50,613 nt of DNA from an uncultured Lachnospiraceae bacterium (GTDB taxonomy: Bacteria; Bacillota; Clostridia; Lachnospirales; Lachnospiraceae), in the NCBI GenBank assembly GCA_947574135.1, contig CANPIM010000022.1, forward strand, positions 1-50,613, in the 5' to 3' direction. The notes under the pieces are model-generated. The model did no database searches. It saw nothing but the letters and a program-made list of their open reading frames with translations, and was not told the origin of the DNA. Shown one piece after another: positions 34,868 through 43,844 of this stretch; the stretch's first letter is position 1, and each line of letters starts with the position of its first letter. The position numbers and the translations under genes were made by a program.

Positions 34868-35773
34868 ATGACAAAACAGGAATTTTCAGCCCTGGCAAAA
34901 AAAGGGCCTGTAATACTGGATGGAGCTACCGGCTCCAACCTGCTGAAAATGGGTATGCCACGGGGCGTAGCCACGGAGCTCTGGGTGGAGGAGCACCCTG
35001 ATGTCATCCAGAAGCTTCAATCCGCCTATGTGGAGGCCGGCTCCCAGATTCTTTACGCCCCCACCTTTCTGGCCAACCGCATTGGCCTAAAGGGACACGG
35101 CATAGAAGGAAACCACCTGAGGGATAAGGTGAAAGCCCTAAATCATACCCTGACAGGCTTTACCAGGGAGCTGGTCAAGGAAAAAGCTTTGGCAGGCAAA
35201 AGGAACCTTTTGGTTGCCGGAGATATCGGCGGCACAGGCAGCTTTATGCAGCCCTACGGCCCCCTCACCTACGAAGAGCTTCTGGAGTGCTATAAAGAGC
35301 AGATCACCTGCCTGGTCCAGGCCGGCGTGGATCTTCTGGTGGTGGAGACCATGATCTCCCTGGAGGAAACCATGGTGGTGCTGGACGCGGCCGCCTCTGT
35401 CTGCGATCTTCCTGTGCTGGCCTCTCTGACCTGCGAGGCCGATGGGAGCCTGTTCTTTGGGGGAAATATTTTCGACGCCGTCACCTCCCTGGAGGAAATC
35501 GGCGCCGACGCTGTGGGCTGCAACTGCTCCGTGGGCCCGGACCAGCTGGAGGCCGTGATCTCTGCCATTGCCTCCCGGGTATCGGTTCCTGTCATTGCAA
35601 AGCCCAATGCCGGGATGCCGGTTATCACCGAGACCGGGGAAGCCGTGTACAGCATGGGCCCGGAGGAATTTGCCCTGCATATGCGAAAGCTGCGGGACGC
35701 TGGCGCCTCCCTGCTGGGGGGATGCTGCGGGACCGGTCCGGCCTATATTCGGGCTATGGTTGAGGCGCTTTAG
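34868..35773 (+). CDS. Homocysteine S-methyltransferase family protein
   Basis: A 301-residue TIM-barrel methyltransferase domain, matching the homocysteine-binding module of MetH or stand-alone homocysteine methyltransferases. DGATGSNLL at the N-terminus, GCNCSVGP in the middle and GGCCGTGPAYI near the end give the Cys and Cys-Cys zinc ligands. No cobalamin or folate domain is attached, so it would need a partner protein or use another methyl donor. The leader (34771-34867) shows no riboswitch that I recognise. A strong terminator follows at 35822. Confidence 0.88.
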   Translation: MTKQEFSALAKKGPVILDGATGSNLLKMGMPRGVATELWVEEHPDVIQKLQSAYVEAGSQILYAPTFLANRIGLKGHGIEGNHLRDKVKALNHTLTGFTRELVKEKALAGKRNLLVAGDIGGTGSFMQPYGPLTYEELLECYKEQITCLVQAGVDLLVVETMISLEETMVVLDAAASVCDLPVLASLTCEADGSLFFGGNIFDAVTSLEEIGADAVGCNCSVGPDQLEAVISAIASRVSVPVIAKPNAGMPVITETGEAVYSMGPEEFALHMRKLRDAGASLLGGCCGTGPAYIRAMVEAL

Positions 35774-35821
35774 AGACTGCCTGCAAAAATTCATTCCGAT
35801 ACTCATTTTTCAGAATCAGAG

Positions 35822-35879
35822 TGGCAAATCCATTGACAGTGTCCCCAATCCGGGGGCTGTCTCTGGTTTGCCATTTTTC
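35822..35879 (+). terminator. Intrinsic terminator after the methyltransferase gene
   Basis: TGGCAAA pairs with TTTGCCA, with inner GACAG/CTGTC and CCCC/GGGG pairings, followed by TTTTT. Confidence 0.9.
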
Positions 35880-35948
35880 TTTCCCGCAGCTCACAAAATC
35901 ACTTCCCAATTTTCCAAAAGTTTCCACCCACATTTTTTCAAAACCGTA

Positions 35949-35979
35949 TTGACCTTAGTATTATACTAAGGTTTATAAT
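35949..35979 (+). promoter_or_regulatory. MerR-type promoter: 19-bp spacer with 21-bp palindrome
   Basis: TTGACC (35949-35954) and TATAAT (35974-35979) are 19 bp apart, too long for normal activity but standard for MerR-activated promoters. The spacer region holds a perfect palindrome, ACCTTAGTAT and ATACTAAGGT around one T (35952-35972). It drives the antiporter-amidohydrolase operon. The remaining leader to the ATG (36126) is about 140 nt, AT-rich, with no further element seen. Confidence 0.8.
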
Positions 35980-36125
35980 TCGATTATAGCATATTTGCAC
36001 ATTTTTTCGGAATATTTTCTTTTATTTTTGTGCGATTTTATGCAAACATTTTTCTTTTTTACAAGGCGCCCATGTAAATGTACCAAAACGTTTCTCACCC
36101 CATTTATTACAAAGGAGGGATAACC

Positions 36126-37520
36126 ATGAATCAACTGGGAATTTTCTGTCTGCTGCCTGTCGTTGTTCTGTTTGCCATTATGCTCCCCACCAAGCGGGTT
36201 CTCCTGGCCATGCTGGGCTGTACCTCTGTAGGCGCCCTGCTGGTGGCCTATTGCTACGGAGGCAATCCGGCCGTGGTCTGGACGGATCTGGTGCAATCCG
36301 CTATCCGGGGGGATATGATTCCCTACCTGTTTTTACTGCTGGGCCTTTTCGGAATCCTTATTCAGCTTCTGGATCTGTCCGGAAGCATCACGGATTTTGG
36401 CCTGTGGATCAGCAAATTTGCTAACACCAAGAAAAAAGCCTTGCTAATCACCTATTTCCTGGGCTGGATCATCTTTGTAGATGACTATCTGAACAATCTG
36501 GCTGTGGTTACCTCCATGAAAAGCCTGACGGACCGCTACCGGGTTCCCCGAACCTTTCTCAGCTATCTGGTCAACTGTACCGCCGCCCCTGTCTGCGTTC
36601 TCATTCCCGTATCCACCTGGGCCGTATTTTTTCAGGGTCTCTACCAGGAATACGGCATCACCGTAGGCGGCTCCGCCTTTGTGGCCTATCTTCATTCCCT
36701 TCCCTACCTATTCTACGACTGGGCCATGCTGATCCTGGTATTTCTGGTGATACTGGGAATTATTCCTAAATTTGGTCTGCTGAAAAAGCACTTCCGCCTG
36801 GCGGAAGAAGAAGGCATTGTCTGCCCCGCCGAGGTAGCGGACAATGATATGGAGGTTCGGGTGGAAGCTGTCATGAAAAAGGGACAGTCCCTGGAAGGAC
36901 AAAAGGCCAATCCCTGGTATTTTCTTATCCCTATGCTGGTGCTGATTCTGGTCACCATGGTCTGTGATGTAAACGTGTTTATCGGCTGCATTGCCAGTAT
37001 TCTGGTCACCACCGTGATTATCTTTCTCCGGAAAAGGTCCTCTTTGGCCGACTACTTTAAGGCCTCCTATGAGGGCATCAACAGTATGCTCTTTGTATAT
37101 CTGGAGCTTATCGGCGCCTTTACCCTGGTGGAAATCAATACCCGCCTGGGAGTGTCTGACTTTGTGGTCCAGTCTGTCACCCCCTATCTCTCCGGCTCCA
37201 TTGTGCCCATGATGATCTTTCTTGTGTGCGGCATCTACGGATATTTTGGAGGAGGCTGCTGGGATATGTCCATGATCTTCTTCCCCATTGTCATGCCCAT
37301 CGCCTTTGCCGTTGGCGCAAATCCCATTATTGCAGGCGCCGCCGTTGTGGCTGCCTCCACGGTGTGCAGCACCAACTTTATCTGCTCTGACGCAGTTCTC
37401 ATTGTGTCCAAAACCTGCGGCATCAAGCCCAACTACTACGGCGTGGCTGTGCTGCCCTACACCCTTATATCCTTTGTCATCTCTTGCCTGGGCTTTTTTA
37501 TCTTTGGCAGCCTGTTATAA
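36126..37520 (+). CDS. NhaC-family antiporter, first copy
   Basis: A 464-residue integral membrane protein of the Na+/H+ antiporter (NhaC) superfamily, with about ten or more hydrophobic segments. FVDDYLNNLAVVTSMKSLTDRYRVPR and the polar CTAAPVCVLIPVSTWAVFF segment are typical. Family members exchange Na+ or H+ for another ion or, in several cases, an organic anion or amino acid. The start is ATG 36126 with AAAGGAGGG 6 nt upstream; a frame from 36078 begins in the leader. It is the first gene of a three-gene operon with an amidohydrolase and a second NhaC-type protein. Confidence 0.88.
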   Translation: MNQLGIFCLLPVVVLFAIMLPTKRVLLAMLGCTSVGALLVAYCYGGNPAVVWTDLVQSAIRGDMIPYLFLLLGLFGILIQLLDLSGSITDFGLWISKFANTKKKALLITYFLGWIIFVDDYLNNLAVVTSMKSLTDRYRVPRTFLSYLVNCTAAPVCVLIPVSTWAVFFQGLYQEYGITVGGSAFVAYLHSLPYLFYDWAMLILVFLVILGIIPKFGLLKKHFRLAEEEGIVCPAEVADNDMEVRVEAVMKKGQSLEGQKANPWYFLIPMLVLILVTMVCDVNVFIGCIASILVTTVIIFLRKRSSLADYFKASYEGINSMLFVYLELIGAFTLVEINTRLGVSDFVVQSVTPYLSGSIVPMMIFLVCGIYGYFGGGCWDMSMIFFPIVMPIAFAVGANPIIAGAAVVAASTVCSTNFICSDAVLIVSKTCGIKPNYYGVAVLPYTLISFVISCLGFFIFGSLL

Positions 37521-37535
37521 GAAAGGAGGAACCCT

Positions 37536-39173
37536 ATGAATTACGCCACCACCATTTTCTGCGGAAATGCCATCTTTGATTCTGTTCACGACGCCCCCTT
37601 CTCCGGCTATGTGGCCGTACAGGAGGATACCATTGTGGCCGTGGGACATGATTTTCACTATGAAAAATACTGCGGGCCAAAGACTAAGGTTATAGACTGC
37701 GGGGACGGCCTTGTTATGCCCGGATTTATAGATTCCCACGGACATCTGTTTTTCACCATGCTCATCGATCATGGCATCAGCCTTCTCTCCTCCCGATCCG
37801 AGGAGGAGGCCGCTCAACGGATCTATGCCTACTCCCAGACCCTTCCCCCGGACTTTCCCGTTGTCCTGGGCTTTGACTACGATCCCGCCCGCTGGCCCAC
37901 GGTCTACCCCACCAGGGAATCCCTGGACCGCCTGATCCCAGACCGGCCGGTGGTCATTGAGCGCATTGAGGGGCATGGCGCCTGGCTAAACTCCAGGGCC
38001 CTGGAGCTCTTTCACATTACCCGGGATACTGTGCCGCCTATAGGAGGAAAAATTTTCCATGACGCCCAGGGGGAGCCCACAGGCTATCTGGATGAAATCG
38101 CCATACATCCGGTTATCAACCACACGGTCAATCTTCTCATGGAAAACCGAAGCTTTGCAAAAAACTGGATCCGGGCCAAAATTGCCCAGCTGAATGCCTG
38201 GGGAATCACCAGCATCAGCGATATGCACTTTGATTACCGGGGGCTTCCCATAGAGCTTCTGGAGGAGCTTAAGGAGGAGGGCGCCCTCACCCTGAAATTC
38301 TCCCTTTCCGTGTATACCACCCTGCTTCAGGGGGATCTTGCGCCCCTTCGGGAATTCCGGCAGCGCTATGAGAACAACCCCTACCTGAAATTCACCTCAG
38401 CCAAATATTTTTATGACGGCTCTATCCTAAGCAACACGGCGCAGATGGTGGAGCCCTACTCCGACATGCCAAACACCTGCAATCTGATGGAGCCGGATAC
38501 GGAGCATCTGCGCCGGGAAATTCTGGCCGCCAATGAGGAGGGCTTTCGCATCCGCATTCACTGCATTGGGGACGGAGCCGTGCGGGGAGCCCTTAACATA
38601 GCCCAGGAATGCCGCCTTGGCGGAGGAAACCGGGGAGAACGCTTCGCCATCGCCCATATTGAATGCATTCACCCGGAGGATATTCCCCGCTTTGCGGAGC
38701 TGGGAGTCATTGCCGATATCCATCCGCCCCATGTGACCCTGGGATGTCTCTGCCAGGCGGACAATATGTATCCCAAAAAAGTGGGCCCCCTTCGGGAAAA
38801 ATACTGCTTCAACTACCGTGCCCTGGTGGAATCCGGCGCCCGGATCGCCTGCGGGGCGGACAGCCCTGCCGAGATTTACAATCCCCTTTTAGGGGTCTAC
38901 CGGGGGGTGACTCGCCGCTACGGGGACGATACTCCAAGAGAGGGCTGGATCCCGGAGCAGCGCCTGACCATGGCCCAAATCCTCAAGGGGTATACCATTG
39001 GATCCGCCTACCTGGATTACCGGGAAACAGAAACAGGCACCCTGGAGGCCGGCAAAAAGGCGGATATCATTGTCCTTGATCAAAATCTCTTTACCCTGGA
39101 TCCCAGCCACATCCTGAAAACCCAGGTCCGCTTTACCATGGTGGACGGCCGCATGTGTCACTCTGCCACTTAA
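37536..39173 (+). CDS. YtcJ-like metal-dependent amidohydrolase
   Basis: A 545-residue enzyme of the amidohydrolase_3 branch. Metal ligands are visible at H68-G-H70 (IDSHGHLFF), in IHCIGDGAV and HIECIHPED, and at the Asp of CGADSPAE. Related proteins hydrolyse N-acyl or N-formyl groups or other amide or C-N bonds; most have no proven substrate. There is no signal peptide, so it acts in the cytoplasm on something imported. It lies between two NhaC-family genes (15 and 22 nt gaps), which strongly suggests they carry its substrate in and product out. Confidence 0.88.
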   Translation: MNYATTIFCGNAIFDSVHDAPFSGYVAVQEDTIVAVGHDFHYEKYCGPKTKVIDCGDGLVMPGFIDSHGHLFFTMLIDHGISLLSSRSEEEAAQRIYAYSQTLPPDFPVVLGFDYDPARWPTVYPTRESLDRLIPDRPVVIERIEGHGAWLNSRALELFHITRDTVPPIGGKIFHDAQGEPTGYLDEIAIHPVINHTVNLLMENRSFAKNWIRAKIAQLNAWGITSISDMHFDYRGLPIELLEELKEEGALTLKFSLSVYTTLLQGDLAPLREFRQRYENNPYLKFTSAKYFYDGSILSNTAQMVEPYSDMPNTCNLMEPDTEHLRREILAANEEGFRIRIHCIGDGAVRGALNIAQECRLGGGNRGERFAIAHIECIHPEDIPRFAELGVIADIHPPHVTLGCLCQADNMYPKKVGPLREKYCFNYRALVESGARIACGADSPAEIYNPLLGVYRGVTRRYGDDTPREGWIPEQRLTMAQILKGYTIGSAYLDYRETETGTLEAGKKADIIVLDQNLFTLDPSHILKTQVRFTMVDGRMCHSAT

Positions 39174-39195
39174 ATCCGGGAAAGGGAGGTTTTCC

Positions 39196-40647
39196 ATGAG
39201 ACAAAAGGAAGTTACCTGCATGCACGCCCTTGTCACCGTGGGAATTACCGGCCTGGCCCTGTTTGCCTCTGTCACCCAATTTGACGCCAGCCCTCATGTG
39301 GCCATGCTTATCGGCTGTGTGGCCGCCGGAGGCATGGCGTCTCTCACCGGCTATTCCTGGGAGGATATAAAAGCCGGCATGCTGGAGGGCATCGCCTCCT
39401 CCCTGGAATCCGTGCTTATCCTGCTGCTTATCGGGGTATTGATTGGGGTCTGGATCGCCGCCGGGGTGGTTCCCTCCATGATTTATTACGGGCTTAAGCT
39501 TTTATCCCCCGAATATTTTCTGGCCGCGGCCATGGGAATCTGCTCTCTTGTCTCCATGGCTGCTGGCTCCTGGGGCACGGTGGGAACCGTGGGCCTGGCG
39601 CTTATGGGGGTCAGCCAGGCCATGGGCCTTCCTTCCGGACTGGCCGCCGGAGCCATTATCTCCGGCTCCTACGTGGGAGACAAGCTCTCCCCCCTGTCGG
39701 ACAGCACCAACCTGGCCTCTGCGGTCACAGGCGTGGATATTTTCCAAAATGTCAAAGCCATGGCCCCGGTGGCCGGCACTGCCTATGTCCTGGCTCTTCT
39801 CTTATACGGAATCGTGGGGCTGAAATTTCAGGCTTCCCCGGGCTCTGACGCCTTTTTTGGCATCTCGTCTCTGGCCCGGGCTCTGGACACAGCGTTTTTC
39901 ATCTCCCCTGCCTGCTTCCTGCCCCTGCTGCTTTTGATTCTGGGAGTGCTTTTTAAGCTTCCCTCCATCCCCGCCATTCTCCTGGGCATTGGGGGCGGCG
40001 CAGCCTGGGGGCTTTTCTTCCAGGATGCCCCCCTAAGGGAGCTCTTCCTCTGCGGCTATTCCGGTTACCTGGCCCAGAGCGGGAATCCCCTCTTTGACGC
40101 CCTCATGACAGCCGGCGGTCTGGAAGCCATGATGTACTCCGTCTCCATGATCCTGCTTGCCATGACCTTTGGGGGCATTATGGAAAAAACCGGCCAGATG
40201 CAGGCCCTTATGAGACAGGTCATGCGCCTGGTTCACTCCCGTGCCACTCTGGTTTTCATTACCATTCTCTGCTGTATCCTGGTAAACCTTCTGCTGCCGG
40301 AGCAATACATCTCCATTGCTCTCACGGGAAAAATGTTTCAAAGGGAATACCAGAGGCTGGATGTAAAGCCAACCTGGCTCACCATTGCCCTGGGGGCCGG
40401 GGGCGCAGCCACCTCTGTGCTGGTTCCCTGGAATACCTGCGGGATCTATGTGACGGGAATCCTGGGCGTTCCCACAGGCGCCTATGCTTCCCACACCTAT
40501 TTTAATCTTCTCATGCCCCTTGCTGCCATTCTTCTGTGCAGCCTTGGCCCCCACATGTTTCCTGCGGCAAGAGACAAAAACGGCCTTAAGGTCAGGAAAC
40601 GTATCACAAGGCATAGAGCAAAGGACAAAAGGACAAATAGGGGGTGA
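39196..40647 (+). CDS. NhaC-family Na+/H+ antiporter, second copy
   Basis: A 483-residue membrane antiporter. GSYVGDKLSPLSDSTNLASAVTGVD is the classical NhaC signature, and the C-terminal half carries LPEQYISIALTGKMF and VPWNTCGIYVTGILG, also typical. It is closer to canonical NhaC than the first copy, and the two are not tandem duplicates. The start has GGGAGG about 8 nt upstream. Its stop lies within a hairpin shared with the converging MerR gene. Confidence 0.9.
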   Translation: MRQKEVTCMHALVTVGITGLALFASVTQFDASPHVAMLIGCVAAGGMASLTGYSWEDIKAGMLEGIASSLESVLILLLIGVLIGVWIAAGVVPSMIYYGLKLLSPEYFLAAAMGICSLVSMAAGSWGTVGTVGLALMGVSQAMGLPSGLAAGAIISGSYVGDKLSPLSDSTNLASAVTGVDIFQNVKAMAPVAGTAYVLALLLYGIVGLKFQASPGSDAFFGISSLARALDTAFFISPACFLPLLLLILGVLFKLPSIPAILLGIGGGAAWGLFFQDAPLRELFLCGYSGYLAQSGNPLFDALMTAGGLEAMMYSVSMILLAMTFGGIMEKTGQMQALMRQVMRLVHSRATLVFITILCCILVNLLLPEQYISIALTGKMFQREYQRLDVKPTWLTIALGAGGAATSVLVPWNTCGIYVTGILGVPTGAYASHTYFNLLMPLAAILLCSLGPHMFPAARDKNGLKVRKRITRHRAKDKRTNRG

Positions 40648-40673
40648 CTTGGATTTCTATATCAAGTCACCCC
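40641..40673. terminator. Hairpin shared by two converging genes
   Basis: GGGGTGACTTG pairs perfectly with CAAGTCACCCC (11 bp). It overlaps the stop codons of the second NhaC gene and the MerR gene, so it probably ends both transcripts. The tail is pyrimidine-rich, not a clean T run. Confidence 0.65.
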
Positions 40674-41467
40674 TCTTCTATCACGCGAATCTGCACCTCC
40701 GTAAGGAAATCCTCCACCCGAACAGCCTCGTGAATGTCAATCCACAGAAGCTCCAGGAACCTCCCCACCGGACGCAGTCCATGTTCTCTGGCATATTGGA
40801 GCAAAACCGGAATATATTGAAAGGTCTGTCCGTAATCTCCCCGGTAGCTGATGGAAATATATTCTCCCCCCGGTATGCTCTTGGCTCCCTCCTCGCTGAT
40901 TACAAAGGCGGAATCATACTGCTGATCTTCCAGATCCTCCTGCTTTGGAATGGAGACAAAGGAGCCAATCTGATTATTGCCCACCAGGTACAAATCCTTT
41001 TTGTTCAGGCTCACCAGCATCCCTGTGAGAATGTCCATCTCGTCATCGTTTTTATAGCTCTCCTGGATCTCATGGTAATACCGTTTTTCAAAACGCTTCC
41101 GCTCCACCACCCCCACCTTCATATGGTAGGAATGCCGGATATTTCCCAGACGGTGCAGAATATTTTCCCGAAGATTTTTTAGGTGCTCCTCCTGCTCGGT
41201 GATATATTCCAGCTCCTTCAAAAGAAAATCCTCTGTAAACTGGGGGCTCCGGTTTTCCAGATAGGAGGCGATTTTCTCCGTAGACAGGCCGATTCTCCGC
41301 AAATCACAGATAATGTTGATTTTCCAGATATCATAGGCGCTGTAAAGGCGATAGCCGTTTTCTCCCCGCTGAGGCTTGATCATCCCAATCCGCTCATAGT
41401 ATCGGAGGGAATCCGGTCCCACACCGAATAATTTACAGATTTCCCCAATTTTGAAAAATTTTTTCAT
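40667..41467 (-). CDS. MerR family regulator with GyrI-like effector domain
   Basis: A 266-residue activator. The N-terminal MerR domain (FKIGEICKLFGVGPDSLRYYERIGMIKPQRGENGYRLYS) has the two-part winged helix, followed by the dimer coiled coil (about 75-115). Residues about 120-266 look like a BmrR/GyrI-type small-molecule pocket. The start is ATG 41467 with AGGAGG 8 nt upstream. It converges on the NhaC-amidohydrolase-NhaC operon, whose promoter has the MerR layout, so it is the probable ligand-dependent activator of that operon. Confidence 0.88.
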   Translation of the reverse strand: MKKFFKIGEICKLFGVGPDSLRYYERIGMIKPQRGENGYRLYSAYDIWKINIICDLRRIGLSTEKIASYLENRSPQFTEDFLLKELEYITEQEEHLKNLRENILHRLGNIRHSYHMKVGVVERKRFEKRYYHEIQESYKNDDEMDILTGMLVSLNKKDLYLVGNNQIGSFVSIPKQEDLEDQQYDSAFVISEEGAKSIPGGEYISISYRGDYGQTFQYIPVLLQYAREHGLRPVGRFLELLWIDIHEAVRVEDFLTEVQIRVIEEG

Positions 41468-41492
41468 GGAAGCTCCCTCCTGGCTTGGGAAT

Positions 41493-41521
41493 ACCATAAC
41501 AGAAAACGGGGCGGATTACAA
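41493..41521 (-). promoter_or_regulatory. Promoter of the MerR-type gene
   Basis: Minus-strand TTGTAA (41521-41516), 17 nt and TATGGT (41498-41493), with an extended -10 TG. It lacks the palindrome seen at 35952, so the regulator is probably not autoregulated through the same site. Confidence 0.5.
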
Positions 41522-41608
41522 GAAGAACATAGACCAAAGAGCCAAAGAGGAGGATGCTCTTCACATCCCCCTCCCTTAGCTCTGTCAAGCTCTGGCCTTT
41601 CCCCTATG

Positions 41609-43048
41609 CTATTTTTCCAGTCTGCAGAGATACTCTTCTCCTGCCGAGGCATTCAAGCGCAGCAGCAGCTCGTTATTCTCATCCGCCAGCACATCCTCAT
41701 CCACTGCAAAGATAATGGTGTAGCTCAGCTCCTCCCCCGGATTCATGGCCCGGTAGAAGAAGGAATGAAGCCTTGTGTCCCCCTCCAGATACTGGGGCGT
41801 GCTGAGATAAAAGCAGTAATTATCCATCTGCAGGTCATAGTTCTCGCTGGGCACTGCATCATAGAAGGTATCCGGGAAATGATAGGCGCCGTCGGAACCC
41901 GGTTTTTTCATGGAAACCAGCTGGGCATCCAGGGCCACATCCTCCTGCTCTGTCTCCCCGTAATGGGAGACATGGATATTCACGGCCATAAATTTCGCGT
42001 TGACGGTCTCCTCCCGCAAAATCTCCCCCTTCTCCCTGTCATAGCAGACCCGGGCATAGGGCTTATGGGTGCCGTCCTCGTTGATCCAGGATGCCAGCTC
42101 CTCTTTGTCATACAGTCCGCCTTCCGTATATCCGGGCACTTCATAGATGCTGTCAAATACCTGCACCTCCTCTATACGGAACCTTGCCCCGCTGTACGGA
42201 CAATCCCGCTCCTCTCCCAGAGCCGTCACGTCCCCGGCCTGGATGCCGTTTGCTATAAAATTGGCATACGCCTCGTCAAATCCCCCGGAGGCCTCCTTGG
42301 CCGCCAAAGCTTCCTTGGCTGCCAGAGCCTCCTGGGAGTCATAGGCCAGGGCCGGATTCTCCTCCGTGGTAATCTTAAGCCCCTCAGCCACCTTCTTTAG
42401 CTCCTCCACCGGCAGACCATAGTCTCCAAACAGCCAGATCACATATCCCTGACTGGGATTAAACAGCAGAATGTCATTTCCCCTATGGTATTTCTCCGCG
42501 TCCTTGCTGGAAATCACATCCGCCTCCATATCCTGAATGGTGGTATGCTCCACCTGGTCCACATAGCGGAAATTCATCTGCGCCTCGCTGGTATCCAGAT
42601 TCAGCATATTAATGGGCAAAATGCTGATTCCCCGGCCCTCCTTTTGGCTGTCATAATATTTCCCGTCACTGCCCATCTCCACTCCCTGGGGCAGGTACTC
42701 CGGCTCTGCCTTTACCTCCACCGGCTGCAATTCATAATTTACCTGAAAGCTGTAGGAGAGATTTTCCTTTTCCTGCTCCACCCCCTTGGTAAAATAGCCC
42801 ATGGCCGCCGCCACCCCCACGCCGGTTCCCACCAGCATTACAGCGGCCATAGAAGCCACTGCCAGACGACGAAGGGAGTGGCCTGGAAAGGAACGCACCT
42901 TCCTGGTCTTTGTTTTCTGCTCACACTGCCGGAGCACCTGGGCATAGGCCCTCTGAATCTTATCTTCGGATTTTTCACTTATGGTTAAGGGCTGGTTCCA
43001 CATCATATTCATCTTCTTCTCCACTCTGCTCATGTTTTCCTGTTTCAT
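41609..43048 (-). CDS. Transmembrane anti-sigma factor, DUF4179/DUF4367-like
   Basis: A 479-residue single-pass protein paired with the ECF sigma gene it overlaps (ATGA). Residues 1-60 are cytoplasmic and charged; one membrane segment (about 62-84) follows. The large extracellular part includes a DUF4367-like stretch (GYVIWLFGDYGLPVEELKKVAEGLKI). Its C-terminal half (about 260-479) resembles the ligand or beta-sandwich domains of clostridial sigma-regulating proteins. A duplicated LAAKEALAAKEA string near residue 250 is a low-complexity linker. The signal sensed is unknown. Confidence 0.75.
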   Translation of the reverse strand: MKQENMSRVEKKMNMMWNQPLTISEKSEDKIQRAYAQVLRQCEQKTKTRKVRSFPGHSLRRLAVASMAAVMLVGTGVGVAAAMGYFTKGVEQEKENLSYSFQVNYELQPVEVKAEPEYLPQGVEMGSDGKYYDSQKEGRGISILPINMLNLDTSEAQMNFRYVDQVEHTTIQDMEADVISSKDAEKYHRGNDILLFNPSQGYVIWLFGDYGLPVEELKKVAEGLKITTEENPALAYDSQEALAAKEALAAKEASGGFDEAYANFIANGIQAGDVTALGEERDCPYSGARFRIEEVQVFDSIYEVPGYTEGGLYDKEELASWINEDGTHKPYARVCYDREKGEILREETVNAKFMAVNIHVSHYGETEQEDVALDAQLVSMKKPGSDGAYHFPDTFYDAVPSENYDLQMDNYCFYLSTPQYLEGDTRLHSFFYRAMNPGEELSYTIIFAVDEDVLADENNELLLRLNASAGEEYLCRLEK

Positions 43049-43563
43049 CTGTTCCCTCCTGACACCAGTTCCGGAAAAAAGGCCTGCTTAATCCGCTCTC
43101 TTCCCCGGAGCAGCCTGGATTTTACCGTGCTCTCCTTTTGATTTACAATCTGGGCAATCTCTCTGGTACGAAAGCCCCACACATAGAACAGTATCATTGC
43201 CATGCGCTCCTCCTGGGATAAGGGCTCCAAATACTCCAGAAACTCCCGGTTCTCCCGGCTCATCCTTATGGGCTCAACCCCTTCCAGCGCATCCATGCTG
43301 ACCACCTTTTGGCTCTGTTTTAAAATATCCTTGCAGTTGTTAATTAAAATCCGCACCAGCCAGGTGGAAAAATAGCGGGGCTCCTTTAAAGACCCCAAAT
43401 GCTCAAAGCAATCCAGAATGGTCTCGGAGACTGCATCTGCCGCGTCCTCCTCCCGCTTCAGGTAGGCAAAGGCCACCTTAAACATGGATTGCTTATGCTG
43501 CTCCATCAGCTCCACAAAAGCATCTCCGTCATATGCTCTGGCACGCCTTATTAATTCCTCCAT
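43045..43563 (-). CDS. ECF RNA polymerase sigma factor
   Basis: A 172-residue group 4 sigma factor. Region 2 is MFKVAFAYLKREEDAADAVSETILDCFEHL and region 4 is FRTREIAQIVNQKESTVKSRLLRGRERIKQ. It is translationally coupled to the anti-sigma gene through a 4-nt overlap. The ATG at 43563 follows GGGAGG by about 6 nt. The upstream leader contains a minus-strand terminator-like hairpin (43653-43680). Confidence 0.92.
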   Translation of the reverse strand: MEELIRRARAYDGDAFVELMEQHKQSMFKVAFAYLKREEDAADAVSETILDCFEHLGSLKEPRYFSTWLVRILINNCKDILKQSQKVVSMDALEGVEPIRMSRENREFLEYLEPLSQEERMAMILFYVWGFRTREIAQIVNQKESTVKSRLLRGRERIKQAFFPELVSGGNR

Positions 43564-43652
43564 CGTGCACCTCCCATTATCCTTCCCTATATAAATGGTC
43601 CATCTTGAAATACCAGGCCTGTTGTTCCTTCATGTACATTCACCTATTAGAC

Positions 43653-43680
43653 AAAAAAGTCCCGCATTTGGATGCAGGAC
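43653..43680 (-). terminator. Terminator-like hairpin upstream of the ECF sigma gene
   Basis: On the minus strand GTCCTGCAT pairs with ATGCGGGAC (one mismatch) and is followed by TTTTTT. It faces toward the sigma gene with no gene directly before it. It could be an attenuator in a leader, or the end of the transcript arriving from 44305. Confidence 0.55.
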
Positions 43681-43844
43681 CCTGAAAAAAAATTTTTCTG
43701 CGCTTCCGGTTCCCCGGCTCTGTTTTACATATCTCCACACAATTTGTCATACACTAAGTTGTTGTGTTGAGATCCGTTTCCCTTTTATCTATCTTTGTTA
43801 CCATTTTGTTATAATGCATGTACAAAATTTCAGGAGGAGCTTTT

